From Brachionus plicatilis (taxonomy: Eukaryota; Rotifera; Eurotatoria; Ploima; Brachionidae), in NCBI GenBank assembly GCA_010279815.1, contig QEOQ01000192.1, forward strand, positions 240,128 to 304,127: 64,000 nt of DNA, in the 5' to 3' direction. Shown here in pieces: positions 1 to 11,050 of this stretch. Position 1 is the stretch's first letter, and every line of letters starts with the position of its first letter. Position numbers and translations under genes: made by a program. The notes under the pieces are model-generated. The model saw only the letters and a program-made list of their open reading frames with translations. It did not search any database and had not been told where the DNA came from.

Positions 1-807
1 TGTTTGATTTACCTGGCGAAGAAAAAACAAAAATTAAAACAGCAAAACAACTTTTTACTTTGCTAGGTTTTTTTTTACATTAATTATTTAATTGGTTGAT
101 TACTTTATAATTTACAGGTAGACATGATGATGCTGAGCTCGAGATTAATGATGATGATGACAATGATTCATATTGAGATGATGTTGTTTCAAACGAATTG
201 TTGAAAATTCGTGATGAATTATCAAGCAACAAAAGAAAAGAACCAGAGCCTGAGACTGAGTGTCAAGATGATGAAGAAAATTCTGATGAATTAGTTAAGC
301 AACGCTCGAAAAAAATAAAGGGAACTCGGTCAAATGTCAAAGATGGTCAAGAAAAATCGGTTCAAAAAATGTTGAAGAAAAATAAAAAAAAAATAAATTC
401 TTTCAAAAAAGGAGATTTAGTTTTGTTTAGAACTGAAGACGTTGACCGTGGTATGGCCGATGCTCAAAATATTTTATGTATTATTTTAGAGGTAAAAAAC
501 GATCTTTTTAAGTTAGGATGTAGAGCAGGTGTTCTTGATACTTTTGAAGCATGCAATTGTATCGAAAAAACTAATTTTGGTTACTGAATTCAATCAAGAA
601 TTTATACCAAAAGATAAAAAGGGGGATTTTATTAAAGTTAGCGCAAGAGAAGCAGTAAGACTTCTCTCAGTAGGTCACGGGCGAGGCTTTTTAAAATACT
701 CTTGTACTGGAGAGTGTGCAACGATGAGATGCTCCTGTCGTAAAGCAGAGTTAAAATGTAGTTCAAAATGTCATGCAAAAATGTTTCAATGTAAGAATTG
801 TGACTAA
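1..807 (+). pseudogene. Broken KRBA2-like integrase/transposase, C-terminal part
   Basis: The stretch reads as the C-terminal part of the KRAB-A-domain-2-like family of Gypsy/Ginger-type integrases. Such proteins have a small beta-rich region (here GDLVLFRTEDVDRGMADAQN near 412-471, the 'D-V-D-R-G' signature) followed by a Cys-rich tail of CxC and CxxC type (CSCRKAELKCSSKCH near 732-776). An acidic, lysine-rich linker lies before it. It is not intact. A TGA interrupts the frame at 174-176. The frame also changes near 550-580, beside a run of A in 'atcgaaaaaact', so the first half (to 587) and the second half (to 807) lie in different frames. A possible short intron (about 68-118) separates the start of the window from the acidic linker. 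It is probably a dead transposon copy truncated by the window edge; the family name is recognised from the tail motif, not from a search. Confidence 0.7.
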
Positions 808-2758
808 AACGTGAATTTGATTGATTTCAAATAATAAATTTAATTTTTTTAAATTCTTTTTTTTATTTAATAATTTGCCAAGTAACTTTTGGAGATTTAC
901 AAAATACAAAGTTTATATATTGACATGTCATTTTACAAATTGACTTGGCAAATTATAAAAAATCAAAATTTTTACATTTTGACATGTCATTTTACAAATT
1001 GCCAATGTCATTTTACAAAATGACATATTTTATAATTTGACAGTGACAATCCTAACCGCTTGGATCTTAGAATTAAAATCAGTGGCAAGTTTTTGATAAC
1101 TAGATGTAGGATCTTTTCTAATCTCTCTAATAATATAATTTTCATCCCTCAAAGTCAAATGACTTGACTTGACTTAGACTTAATGAAATTTGCTCAAGTC
1201 TGAAAAAACTCATAGAATAGACTTTGATAGAATTATTTCCTACAAATAAACATAAAATTTTTTTTCAAAGAAACCATGTAACAACTTTTACAAATATATA
1301 TTGTTGCCGAGTAGATTGACTGGATCTCTTTGGCATATTAGTGGGAATAGTGTGAAATTACGGTAGTAAAAAGGTAGTATAAAAGATATAAAAATTTATA
1401 TTCGGAACACAAATCACCACTATTTATTTAAATTAAACTATATTTATATATTTCTTAACTTGGCGCCAGCAATCAATCAGTTGAGTTAGACTAACAAACA
1501 AGCAACTAGATTCATGACACCCATGAATATCAAAGGACTAATAACCGGGGCCTAGCTACGCCTATATAATATAGTTACTCGTCAACATATATTAAATTAA
1601 AAAACCAAAATTTGATTCAATTAAATTATTAAAATTGTTTTTAAGAATTCTATGTCTTAAAATTCATTTTTTATAGATATCTAAACTCAGTAAATAAAAA
1701 GCCTGTCGATTGACAAATTTTCAGCAGGAAAATTGAACCAAAAAATCTGTTTGAGTTTAATTCAAGTAATTAAGAATTAAAATAAATTTCAATTTTTAAA
1801 AAAAAAATTGTTTTTAATTAGTTAAGTTAATCTACGAAATTTATGATAAAGAAAATCAATTTTTAGCATCGATGGATTTCTTTTTACAGATTGCATGAAT
1901 TGTTGGATGTATTTCTTATGAAATTCATTAAAAAAACTCTAGACTGATGGCTTATTATTTTTTTTCCTATAAAATATTGATATTTTCCTGATAATTATTA
2001 AACATTTTATTTAATTTTTGATAATTAAGGATTCAGAATATTAACAAGTAAAAAAAGATATCATTTATTTACTAATGAATATTAAGAATTTTTAAAAATA
2101 ATACAATTATTATTCTATCAAGTTAAGTATTATATCTTGGCAAGACATATAAAAAATTCTAACACTAAAAAATTTATATAAATTTCGATTCTATCGATTA
2201 AATAGCAAATCCAGTAGAGGGAAAATGAATTTTAAAGCTCTGTAGTTATGATATTTTTTGAGCCGCACGCTTGGGACCGTACGTTTATATTCTTGCACAT
2301 AAATTTAAAAAAATACGACTTTACGACTCATCTCTTATTATATTCATGTGGCTCGAGGGTCCTAGGAGGAGCCTAAGTCGAGAACTTAAGTTCAGCCAAA
2401 TGTTGATCGAGGAGGCGAATCTGAAATGTGTACTGAGATCATGCAAGGTTTCGCGAACAATATGATCTTTTGAATTTTTAACCGGCCGTAAAAATGTTTA
2501 ACTCTTAATTTGTTTTTAATTTTTTTTTTTGACAGACACTTTATCGGGTTAATGCGTAGAGGGAAGTGATTTTTATCAAACTCTTTTACCGTTTATCTCA
2601 CCATTTCTCGGTCTTTTGTGACATGGATTTTAAGGTAAAATTAACACAAGCGTTTTTAAGATAATAAACAAATTTTTTCTTATTTATTTATTTTCAAAGC
2701 ATTTGGAAGAGAATTTTTTATTTGCGAATCTATCACTTTTCTAATTTATTAATACATG
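808..2758. other. Non-coding, AT-rich; short local repeats only
   Basis: No gene recognised. Between about 930 and 1040 a short phrase built on TGACATGTCATTTTACAAATTG is repeated imperfectly three times. Around 1452-1464 there is a 'TTGGCGCCAG' string that resembles a retrotransposon primer-binding site, but no LTR pair was found around it. Confidence 0.6.
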
Positions 2759-3696
2759 CAGTCGATCCTCCGTATAACGAACCCCCATATAACGAATTCC
2801 TCTTTATTACGAATAAGAACCCTGGAACCGATTTTTTATAAAGGAAAAAGATTGATAATTTTCTTTGATACAACGAACCTCTTTTTAACGAAATCCCGAT
2901 ATAACGAACTAAAAAAAAAACCGAGTAATACTTTTCTTAAGAAAAAAACCTTAATGTAACGAATTTTAAAAAAATGACACCCGTTAGTTAACACCTTGAT
3001 AAAAAAAAATAGTAAATTAAAACTTGATAATTACTAATTATTGTTTATCTAAGAATTTTAATTGATAAAAATGATTAAAAAGCGAGTTTGCAAAAAAAGA
3101 AAATGTATATCTCTCGAAGTCAAGATAGATAGTAGTATTGGATGGATAGTAGTATTTTTAAGGAATGGCTTCTCAAATGTAATTAGAAGCTAAAAGCTGA
3201 AGATCGTTAAGTGCTGCTTTTTCTCGACAATTTCAATGGCCATAAATCTGATCCTTCCCGCGAAAATATTAAGATTGTTTGCTTTCCAGTCAACTTCACA
3301 TCTGTTCTACAACCTAAAGATCAAGGTATAATTCATTCCTTAAAAAATTAAATATCGGAATATGATTGAAGAGCAACAAGATGCAAATAAACAAGTGATT
3401 AACTCAAAAGAAGCAATCGATCGAATAAATGAACTGAAACAATTTTTTTTTAACCAAAAAAGATAATAATTTTAATGTAAGTAATTTATTATTTAATATT
3501 GAAAATTTTATAATTGAAAGTAGCTTTACCAAACAACCAACCATAACTCTTTGTTTTTTCGCATTTTTATTTTAGTTTTTTTAATCAATAAAATTTGGTT
3601 TAAAATTTTTTTGTCCCTATCATTTTATATGGGAATTTCGATATAACAAATACCGAATTTTCCGCCCAAAGAGTTCGTTATAACGAGGTTTGACTG
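2759..3696. mobile_element. Decayed pogo/Tigger-type (Tc1-mariner) DNA transposon
   Basis: The element begins CAGTCGATCCTCCGTATAACG and ends with the inverse of CAGTCAAACCTCGTTATAACG, the typical CAGT...ACTG end of pogo/Tigger elements. Further copies of the 'TATAACGAA' phrase lie inside both ends. The right end is followed by TA and the left is preceded by TG, so the expected TA target duplication has probably mutated on one side. Inside, on the plus strand, near 3215-3350, is a recognisable DDE transposase remnant: LLFLDNFNGHK then VNFTSVLQPKDQGIIHSLK, matching the 'LDN' and 'TS-x-LQP-x-DQG' blocks of this family. Near 3090 a basic CKKRKCISLEVKI resembles the start of the CENP-B/pogo HTH. 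At 938 bp with stops and frame shifts it is a shortened dead copy. Confidence 0.8.
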
Positions 3697-4093
3697 TATA
3701 TTATTGAGACAAGACTTTAATATTAAAAAATAAAAGAAAATTTATTTAAAGGAGCTAAACTATTCAGTAATCAATAGTTACTGTCCAACCTTTCACATTT
3801 TTGACATGTTTTTAGTTTCATCTTCATTAATTGATAAAATCACTGAAGCTTTTAAGGCTCTATATAATCAAGATATGACAAGTGATCATTTTCGATTGAG
3901 ATAAGCACCACTTTTGACTATTCAATTATCCCTAAATCACAACCATAAAAGCTTAATTATAGAAATGCAAATTGGTTGATATTTTGTGCGATTCTAAATA
4001 GACCAAATTCTGCAACAATTGACGAAGTTGATGAAGAAATTACCATATTATATAACAATAGACTTCTGTGGACCATAAAAGCGTACCATATCA

Positions 4094-4796
4094 ATGTAAA
4101 AGGGGTAAATTACTTTATCACGCAATTTTTATGCTTTTTCGCATATTTTTCACTCTTTTTCACACACATTATTTATTTCACATAACATCTTTTTTTAGCA
4201 AAATTTTTCTCTCTTTTTAGCATGAAAAAAGCTGAATTAAAAATAAGATTAACTTTTTGACAAATCTTTATTTAAAACAAAATTTAGGTTATTTAGCATA
4301 CAAAAAGGAATCTTATAAAATCTGTAATTAAAATAAAATTAATGATTTTATGTAATCATTTTATGAATTCATTTTATGTAATCATTTTATGAATTCAATT
4401 TTTTTTATTTAATTCATTAATTCATGGTTCAATTTGTAAAAAAAAAAACTTTTAAGAAATATAACTATATACATGCATCGAAGTAAGTATCCAAACTAAA
4501 TGTAAAACTTGGAAAATTAGCTTATTTCTTAGCTTAAAAAATTAGTGCTTAACATAATGAAAAACTCTTTTGATCACGATTTTAATGTATGCTTAATTCA
4601 TATTTCTTTTATGCGAAAAAGAGAGATATAAATCAGAGATGTTGTTTGAAAAAAAGAGTGCTTTTCATGTGTTTTCGAGGATTTTTTGTGTGATTTTAAG
4701 TGTGCTATGCGAAATAAATAATGTGTGTGAAAAAGAGAGAAAAATATGCGAAAAAGCATAAAAAAAATTTGAAAAAAACATAGACCCATGTAAAAG
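4094..4796. mobile_element. MULE-like MITE (4103-4787) with 9-bp target duplication
   Basis: ATGTAAAAG occurs at 4094-4102 and 4788-4796 and brackets a 685-bp element that begins GGGT and ends ACCC. Inside the ends the arms match closely as an inverted repeat: ATGCTTTTTCGCATATTTTT at about 4131 pairs with the complement near 4740-4761, and the match continues about 60 bp (CTCTTTTTCACACACATT, then ATTTATTTC). Removing the element and one copy of the duplication restores the LINE sequence (NVKG then HISDEYHITVG). A 9-bp duplication with long inverted ends is typical of Mutator-like elements. No transposase is visible, so it is non-autonomous. Confidence 0.8.
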
Positions 4797-5348
4797 GTCA
4801 TATAAGTGATGAGTACCATATTACTGTAGGTGTTCCTCAAGGCTCAGTAATTAGTCCATTACTTCTTAGTATTTTTATCAAAGATGTACTTTAAAAGAAA
4901 TAAAACAAATAGTGAATATTCTCTCCTTTTTGCTGACAACTTGGTCACATTCTAAATTTTAAAGAAAAAATGATAAACAAATACTAAGACGAATTAGAAT
5001 GGCGTTTCAAGTTGAAAATGAAAATATCTGTTGAAAAGTCTTGCTTCATTGTCTTCACCAAATTAATTAAGGAAAATATTGAATTAAACTTATATGAAAA
5101 TAAAATTGAGAGTCAAAAAGAAATCAAGTTTTTAGGAATAAAATTTGATTTAAAATTAACCTTTAACCAAATGGTTGATGAAATAAAACAGCGATGTAGT
5201 TCACGGTTAAACTTAATAAAAATATTGTCAAACAAAAATTGGGTCTTAACTATTACACACTAGGAAACATATATACAGTACAAATTAAAACTAAATTGTA
5301 CGCATTTTGTTCTTCAATTCTTCCTCTTTCTTTCCTCAACTCTTTCTC

Positions 5349-5485
5349 GACACCCGTTAACTTGAAAATTTCTTTTCCTCAACTCTTCCTTTCCCCACTA
5401 GAATAGCTAAAGAAGGGTCGAAGAAGAGTTGAGGAAAGGAGGAGGAAGAGTCAAGGAAAATAAATGTACAAGTTAACGGGTGTTC
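5349..5485. repeat. Small foldback (inverted-repeat) element
   Basis: GACACCCGTTAACTTG (5349-5364) is answered by CAAGTTAACGGGTGTTC (5469-5485), and between them TTTTCCTCAACTCTTCC pairs with GGAAGAGTCAAGGAAAA and with AGAGTTGAGGAAA. The whole 137 bp can fold into an imperfect hairpin with a loop near 5398-5412. It lies at the 5' side of material that separates two LINE pieces. No target duplication was convincing. Confidence 0.65.
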
Positions 5486-6244
5486 AAAAAATCTCGGTGT
5501 TTTTTTTAAATGAAAAAAAAAAATATGTCCCGGTTAACCAATCTCCATAAAATTCTACACAGAGGTACTTTGGCCTGTCTAATATAAAAATACATGGTCA
5601 GTTTTCCAGTTCATGCCTTACTGATATAAGCAGTCATATGACCTTGAACTTCCTCAAATCCTCAAAATGTCCTCTAGCCTTTCGATTTTCAAAATTTATT
5701 TTTACATATCGTCGGATAGAAAATTGAATGAGGATTACAACGATATATAGATTATTTCTGTAAGATGTTCTGTTCAAAAGTTATGGTCAAAAAATCCTTA
5801 ATATTACCTTAATTTCCAAAGGGTGAAAAAAAGGGGTAATTTCACTTTATTCGCAAAAGCTTTTGAACACAATAAGCTATCCACTTAAAATTTTAAACTT
5901 AAGTATTAATGAGACTAGTTTATAGAAAAAATTTAAATCAAGTTCATCTATATCTCTTCCCCTTTTAGACCTATATTTTTATGGTCTAATTTGAGCTTAA
6001 AAAAAATTAAGGAATAAAGTTAATGGTCCAACTTATATATGGTCAATTGAAAGATAAAAGAATAACCTTTAAGATGATATATAATATTAAGTTATGACAC
6101 TTTTGGTTTTTTAATAAATTTTACATCAAGTTTTTATTATTAGATATCTATTTATTTCTTAACTTTTTTTCATTTCAAGCAGTAATTACCTTTCTAAATT
6201 TCGACTTGTCTTACCCGAGTTGTAAATGAATTAATAGCGCTTTA

Positions 6245-6600
6245 AATTTCTTCTATTAGAACTTTTTCGATCGCAGATTTTATTTCTTCAATAAAATCTG
6301 GGCGACTGATAACTTGCTTACATTCATTCTTTTAACAAAAACATTCCATAGGAAGTAGTCATATGGATTTAAATCAGGGGAGTTTGGGGGCCAGACACTC
6401 TTTTCCATGAACATATGGAGATTATTTCTCCAATAGGCTTGGGATATATTCGCTGTATGAGGCTTTGCACCATCTTGTTTAAAAAGCCATCTGTGTGAGC
6501 CACATAAACGATTTCCTTCTTGCCTTGCCATAGATAAAATACGTCGCTTGTAATATTCAGCATTAATAGTTTCACCTTTTTTTTAAGATTTAATTTAATT
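6245..6600 (-). pseudogene. mariner-family transposase remnant (C-terminal DDE half)
   Basis: On the minus strand the reading frame from about 6590 down to 6280 gives GETINAEYYKRRILS, then WLFKQDGAKPHTA and VWPPNSPDLNPYDYFLWN. These are the last two catalytic aspartate blocks of mariner/Tc1 transposases (QDGA-x-PH and SPDLNP-x-DY-x-LW). I count 32 residues between the two aspartates, slightly shorter than the 34 of classical mariner. The N-terminal DNA-binding half was not found, so this is a fragment. It sits in the 1.4 kb that splits the LINE, in the opposite orientation to it, and is most simply explained as a later insertion. Confidence 0.85.
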
Positions 6601-7184
6601 CTACTTCAAAAATTTTTAAGTTAAATTTACCTTTATCGTCAAAATATGGTTTTAAATTTTACTGTTAATGTTTAATCGGATCTACAATTGATAACTCTTT
6701 TTGGTGTATGAATTCATTTTAAGACAAACATTAAAAAAATTCAAGTCTTACAAAATTCAGCAGTTCGATTAAACATAAACTGAAATATGATATTCCTTCC
6801 AATATTATGCATCATCAGGCACTTAAGAAACTTGAACTTCTCGAATCGACTTTTTGGATTGAGCGAAAGATATGTAGCGGGAGGACTACGTCATTATGTT
6901 CAATTGGTTGTCAAACTGGTTAATGAATATAAAGCAGGTTTTGAATCGAGAAATGTCCATTGTGTAATAACTATCTTACTATCATCTTTCTTTACTGAGC
7001 TGATCAATACTTCATTTTTCAGCTGTCATTATTTACAAATTGTCTATTTTGATTGTCTTTTATATTTTATTTTAACTTATTTTATTTTATTTTTATCTTA
7101 TCTTTTCTTAACAATTTTATTTTATTTATTTTTTAATCTGAAGGAGCTTTAGCTCTGTACAAAAAAATTAAATAATAATAATAA

Positions 7185-8483
7185 TTATCACATATAATTT
7201 TGAAAACTAGTCTTCCACCCAGCATTGTAAATTTAAAAATAAATTTCGATTAGATTGATATTTACCAAAAAAATATACTATGAATCAAAAAATTTATTCT
7301 AAATTCAAAACCATATTTTTTGCATAAAATAAACACAGGTAAAAATTTTATGCCTTTTTTTAAGACACTCAATTTTTGACATTTAAAAAAACAGAAATAT
7401 ATAATGATAAAACAGGCTAATAAGAAAAATACTTTTAAAATAATAGGATCATGGTGGGTGTCTCGTGCTTTTGGAATAAAAGTAAATTTTTGTCCTTTTC
7501 CCAAGTAACATAAAATGATAATTTGAATAAAATTAAAACTATAAATGCATTTAATACTATCAATTCTTGGATAAAAAATCGATAAAATAAGCAAAATATT
7601 TTGAAATTTTATATTTCTAAAGCAATAGATAAACAAATGTGCACAATAGACCTTCAAACTAATTTATTAAGTGAAAAAAAAAATAAAAAAAGAAATTATT
7701 TTTGTCTATTTTATTTTTTTTTTTTTTTTATATTTTTATTGGTATTTTATTTGGCAAATTTTATAATTACTTTTGTTCAATTGTAAATATACTAGTAATT
7801 TTAATAAGAGTACTGGAGGTCCACGATTGACGCTCCAACTCCCAAAATCGCCCTAGTTGCGGCTTTCTTATTTAATTAAATAAATAAATTTCTAAAGCAA
7901 TGTGTTGATCACGTGATCATCACTAGGCATTGCGAGATTAAAAAAAAACGCTACCAAAAGTTAACCTGATTATGTATAGTTATTATTTTAATTTAAAATA
8001 ATAATTAAAAAATATGATAGCACTCCCATTATTGTTTTTCTATGCTTAAATAGAATAAAATTTGTTTTAAATTTTTTATTGTGAAAATTATCAGCTGCAT
8101 TTGAGCATTTAAAATAAGGTCAAAATATTTAATTCAATAGGTTTACTTTTTGTTTTTGAAAATTTATTTAAAAAAATTCATTAAGAGCTGAAAAAAAAAC
8201 GAGCAAAAAAAAAATAAACTTTTTTATTCAAAATATTTTCAAATCTATAAATAAGTCTTAGATTGACCCCCGATAACAAAAAAAAAAAAAGAAACAAAAA
8301 ATCATTAATTTGTACATGACCAAATTTAACCCTTAATAAAACGAGTTTTACAAATCAACCGTAATAGATTTAAAAAAGTCATGTATAAGTCGAATGAAAA
8401 AAAGATCGGTAAAAGGATTAATAAAATCGGAACATTTCTTCTATTTAACATTATTTTACAAGCTATTAAGAATTTAATAAAAC
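7185..8483. other. Non-coding, AT-rich
   Basis: No gene recognised. Open frames here are low-complexity Phe/Leu/Ile-rich translations of AT-rich DNA. Around 7805-7870 there is a short GC-richer patch (GGTCCACGATTGACGCTCC) of unknown nature. Confidence 0.6.
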
Positions 8484-9125
8484 TTATATAGAAGTTGAAA
8501 AAAAATTACTCAACTCATGATCGCTGGTCAAATCTAAATCACTAAGCGATTTTTTTAATCCATTTAACCGACCATTCTCGGCATTACTTTGTCGACTCGG
8601 CTCGCCATCATGTTCCATCGGCTCATCCTGCTCATTTCTTTTTCTACAAACTAAAAACTTGGGCTCTTCTTCATTTTCGCTTTGATTCAAAGCCAAATTC
8701 CAATCGTTGGTAAACTGTTGCTGCTCATCGGGACACTGCTGGTCCTTGAGAGGCCCGCGTCGCTTTGAGTAATCGTACATGAGATACTGGGTCGTGTTGT
8801 ACGGAGCCTTGAGCTTGTTTGTTTGAGTGTTGAAAAATTTGTATCGATTGTAGCCTTTTGGATGGTTTGGCTTGGAATATTTGTAATTTTGGATCTGTTG
8901 CGGTCTTGGTTGTGTCTGAAAGTGGTGGTGTGCATGAAAGTTGTGATAAACTTTTGGCTGATTGACTATGACTAAGCGTGGCTCGTTCTTGGTCACATTG
9001 ATTGTCAACTCGTTCCGAATCTGGTTATTATTAAAGTTAGAACTAAATTGACGAAAAGAATTATTAAAAAAATGAGGTGGATTAAACTTCTTTTTAGCCT
9101 GGTTTTTAGGCAGCATTTTTTGCAT
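8484..9125 (-). CDS. PYNT-motif protein A, possible HEXIM relative
   Basis: This single-exon frame encodes 213 residues. The N-terminal half is basic and rich in Asn, Gln, His and Phe, and looks disordered. Residues 107-116 are APYNTTQYLM. This matches the PYNT motif of HEXIM proteins, which in that family contacts and inhibits CDK9/cyclin T (P-TEFb). It is followed by YDYSKRRGPLKDQ, CPDEQ and FTNDWNLALNQ. The C-terminus is LKKSLSDLDLTSDHELSNFF. HEXIM proteins also carry a KHRRR-type RNA-binding patch before the motif and a C-terminal coiled coil that binds cyclin T; I see neither clearly, so the HEXIM link rests on one motif. A paralogue lies at 12369-13133, identical at 42 of 45 residues around the motif. 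The start ATG at 9125 is the first in frame; Met4 is an alternative. A nuclear regulator is plausible but unproven. Confidence 0.6.
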   Translation of the reverse strand: MQKMLPKNQAKKKFNPPHFFNNSFRQFSSNFNNNQIRNELTINVTKNEPRLVIVNQPKVYHNFHAHHHFQTQPRPQQIQNYKYSKPNHPKGYNRYKFFNTQTNKLKAPYNTTQYLMYDYSKRRGPLKDQQCPDEQQQFTNDWNLALNQSENEEEPKFLVCRKRNEQDEPMEHDGEPSRQSNAENGRLNGLKKSLSDLDLTSDHELSNFFSTSI

Positions 9126-10620
9126 TCAAATCTTGATTCAGTGTTCTAGTTTAAATCTAAAAATTGAAAAAATAACTGCAAATAAACAAAAATGAAAAAG
9201 TACTTTATTTATTTAATCATATTAAATGCGCAATTTGACCCTAGCTAAAGTGGAGCCTTGAATTTGGCTAATTTTGAGTGCTAAAGTCACGTGATCAAAC
9301 AAAGCAACAATGCTTGTCAAATCGACCGAAGCATTAATTTTTTAAAAAAGAAAAAAATTTTAAATATAAATAAAAATTCTCCAACTCTTCACATTTATTT
9401 TAAACTAACAAAAAAATACAATAGTTAATTCATTCAATTTCAAATTCATGCAAATTAAAACCAATTTTTAAGTTGATTTTGCTAGTGAGAATAATAAATT
9501 TTGCTCAAAAATAAAGCTAATATATGTGTGTCTAGACATTGGAACCTAAAAGTCAGAAATGAAAAATTTCCAGCCCGATTACAACCTCTAAACCTAAGGT
9601 GAAAAATATTTTTTTTTCTTCCTAAAATGGCTTGAAACGTCAATTGCTAATGAAAATAGAAATGAGTGTGTGTTTTTTTACATACATTGCCATTATATAT
9701 GTGTTCACTTGAATTTTAACATCGAGTTTGGATTGAGATGAGAGAATTTTTCAAACAAATTTGAAATAACATAAAAATTAATATTTCGTTTTTTTTGGAA
9801 TATTTTAAAATTTTTATTTTTTATTTTAAAGACATCTTTTTACAATTCTTGAAAGCTTTTCTTTTGTCTTATTGTATTAGTATCAAACTAAGTTTATTTA
9901 TATCAAATTATAATCAAAGAAATTCTTGTTTATTCATGTCAATAAAAAATTTCATAATTAAAAAATAATTTTTCGTCAAATTTAGAGTGCAGAAATTTAA
10001 GAACAGTGTTGGGACAAAAAATAGCCAATTTCATTGAACTATTTGATGAAATTACAATGCTTCTATTGATAAAGCTTGTTTCATCATCACTATTTTTTAA
10101 TTTTTCAGAAAAGATGGTGCTAGTTAATTTTAATATATTTTTGTTTTTACATAGATAAAATCTGATATTTTTGTTAAGCTACACTTTTATATTTGAGTTA
10201 AATGAATTGAAAATTGAATAAATTTGCATTTAAATTGTGTAGTAAATTTTAATTGAATTTTTTTTTAACATGAAATATTATCTTATTTAACCTAGAGTGA
10301 TTAGTATAAAAAATAATTTGTGTCAATTTTTTTTCTTATTATTTTAAGTTTGCTTTTGATAAAAAAATAAACTAAAATTTTCCTAAATAAAATATTGATC
10401 GGAGAATACTTTAAATCTGATAAAATTAAATTTAAGATGAAATTTTGCATAATCTTTTAAGCTAAATTATATTAGAAAGATGTTTTTAAAATTTATTGAA
10501 ATTTCGTGGGTAATGATAAACAATGTGATAAGGCCTGTGAATTAAACAAATGATGGGTTTTTGATTTATTTTTTAATTTTATTTTTAAACAAATGAAGTT
10601 TATAAATATTTTTAAAAATA
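9126..10620. other. Non-coding, AT-rich
   Basis: This covers the upstream side of the PYNT-motif gene A and the downstream side of the costars gene. No gene, RNA or repeat was recognised. Confidence 0.6.
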
Positions 10621-11050
10621 TTAATTTAAAATTTTTATTATTACATTGTCATCTCTTCGTTGAAATAGCATTTCACCTGCAAAATCAATTAATCCATGCT
10701 TTCGGGCACGCAACAACAAACCAACCACCTTATTAGATATTTTGTTGTAAATTTCGAAAAGTCGACCAAACTCAATAAATGAAAATCCATCTCGATCAAT
10801 TGAACCATTCAATTTTATCACCTTTATGATTAAATACAAACAAGTTGATACAACTTCTAAAAATCTCGTTTTATACCTCAAGCAATTCTAGAACTTCGTT
10901 GCTTATATGATTATGTGCGTTTGTACCCCTTTTACGAGTCTTTTCATTAATTGAAATACCATAATTTGCATCAGCTTTACTTTTTTGACAAAATTTATTT
11001 AATGATAAAAGTTCTAGCTGTTTTAATTTAAGTACTTTGGCTTGGTTGAG
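10621..11050 (-). CDS. ABRA/STARS-like costars-domain protein (partial, two exons)
   Basis: The costars domain is a small winged-helix-like fold found in ABRA (an actin-binding Rho activator in muscle) and ABRACL. Exon 10621-10821 encodes VIKLNGSIDRDGFSFIEFGR, LFEIYNKISNKVVGLLLRAR and KHGLIDFAGEMLFQRRDDN. This follows the family core 'FG-LF--Y--IS-KVVG-L-RARKHGL-DF-GEML-Q-RDD'. The upstream coding exon (10877 up to at most 11050) ends ISNEVLELLE and contains YGISINEKTRKRGTNAHNHI. That corresponds to the 'YG-P-EG-RTA-RA--A-EHI' stretch before the domain in ABRA rather than ABRACL. The intron 10822-10876 is only 55 bp, GT-AG and phase 0. No ATG lies in the upstream open frame, which is closed by a TGA at 11051-11053, so at least one 5' exon is missing from this annotation. 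It lies between the two PYNT-motif genes, on the same strand. Confidence 0.8.

Larger units (their letters stand above)
3740..7184 (+). mobile_element. Decayed non-LTR retrotransposon (LINE), in three pieces
   Basis: Three plus-strand pieces in order read as one LINE. About 3770-4093 carries the end of an endonuclease domain (MTSDHF) and the linker TIDEVDEEITIL. About 4797-5265 carries reverse transcriptase: VGVPQGSVISPLL, then FADN where active copies have an ADD motif, then EIKFLGIKFDLKLTF and DEIKQRCSSRLNLIKIL. About 6725-7000 carries the C-terminal thumb/tail (LQNSAVRLN, then NRLFGLSERYVAGGLRH, LVVKLVNEYKAGFESR). The 3' end is a TAA/AATAAT microsatellite tail near 7165-7184. Much of the reverse transcriptase before the GVPQGS block is missing. 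The pieces are separated by a MULE-like insert (4103-4787) and by about 1.4 kb holding a foldback element and a mariner remnant. Frame shifts and stops show it is dead. The clade looks CR1/Jockey-like, but that is a guess. Confidence 0.8.

Noticed and set aside
1302..1465. LTR-like stretch beginning TGTTG and followed by a TTGGCGCCAG primer-site-like string
   Set aside because: No second LTR, no target duplication and no adjacent gag or pol; the integrase-like relic at 1-807 lies on the wrong side for a 5' LTR.
7262..7786. Phe/Leu/Ile-rich open frames on both strands
   Set aside because: Low-complexity translations of AT-rich DNA with no stable start, motif or splice context.
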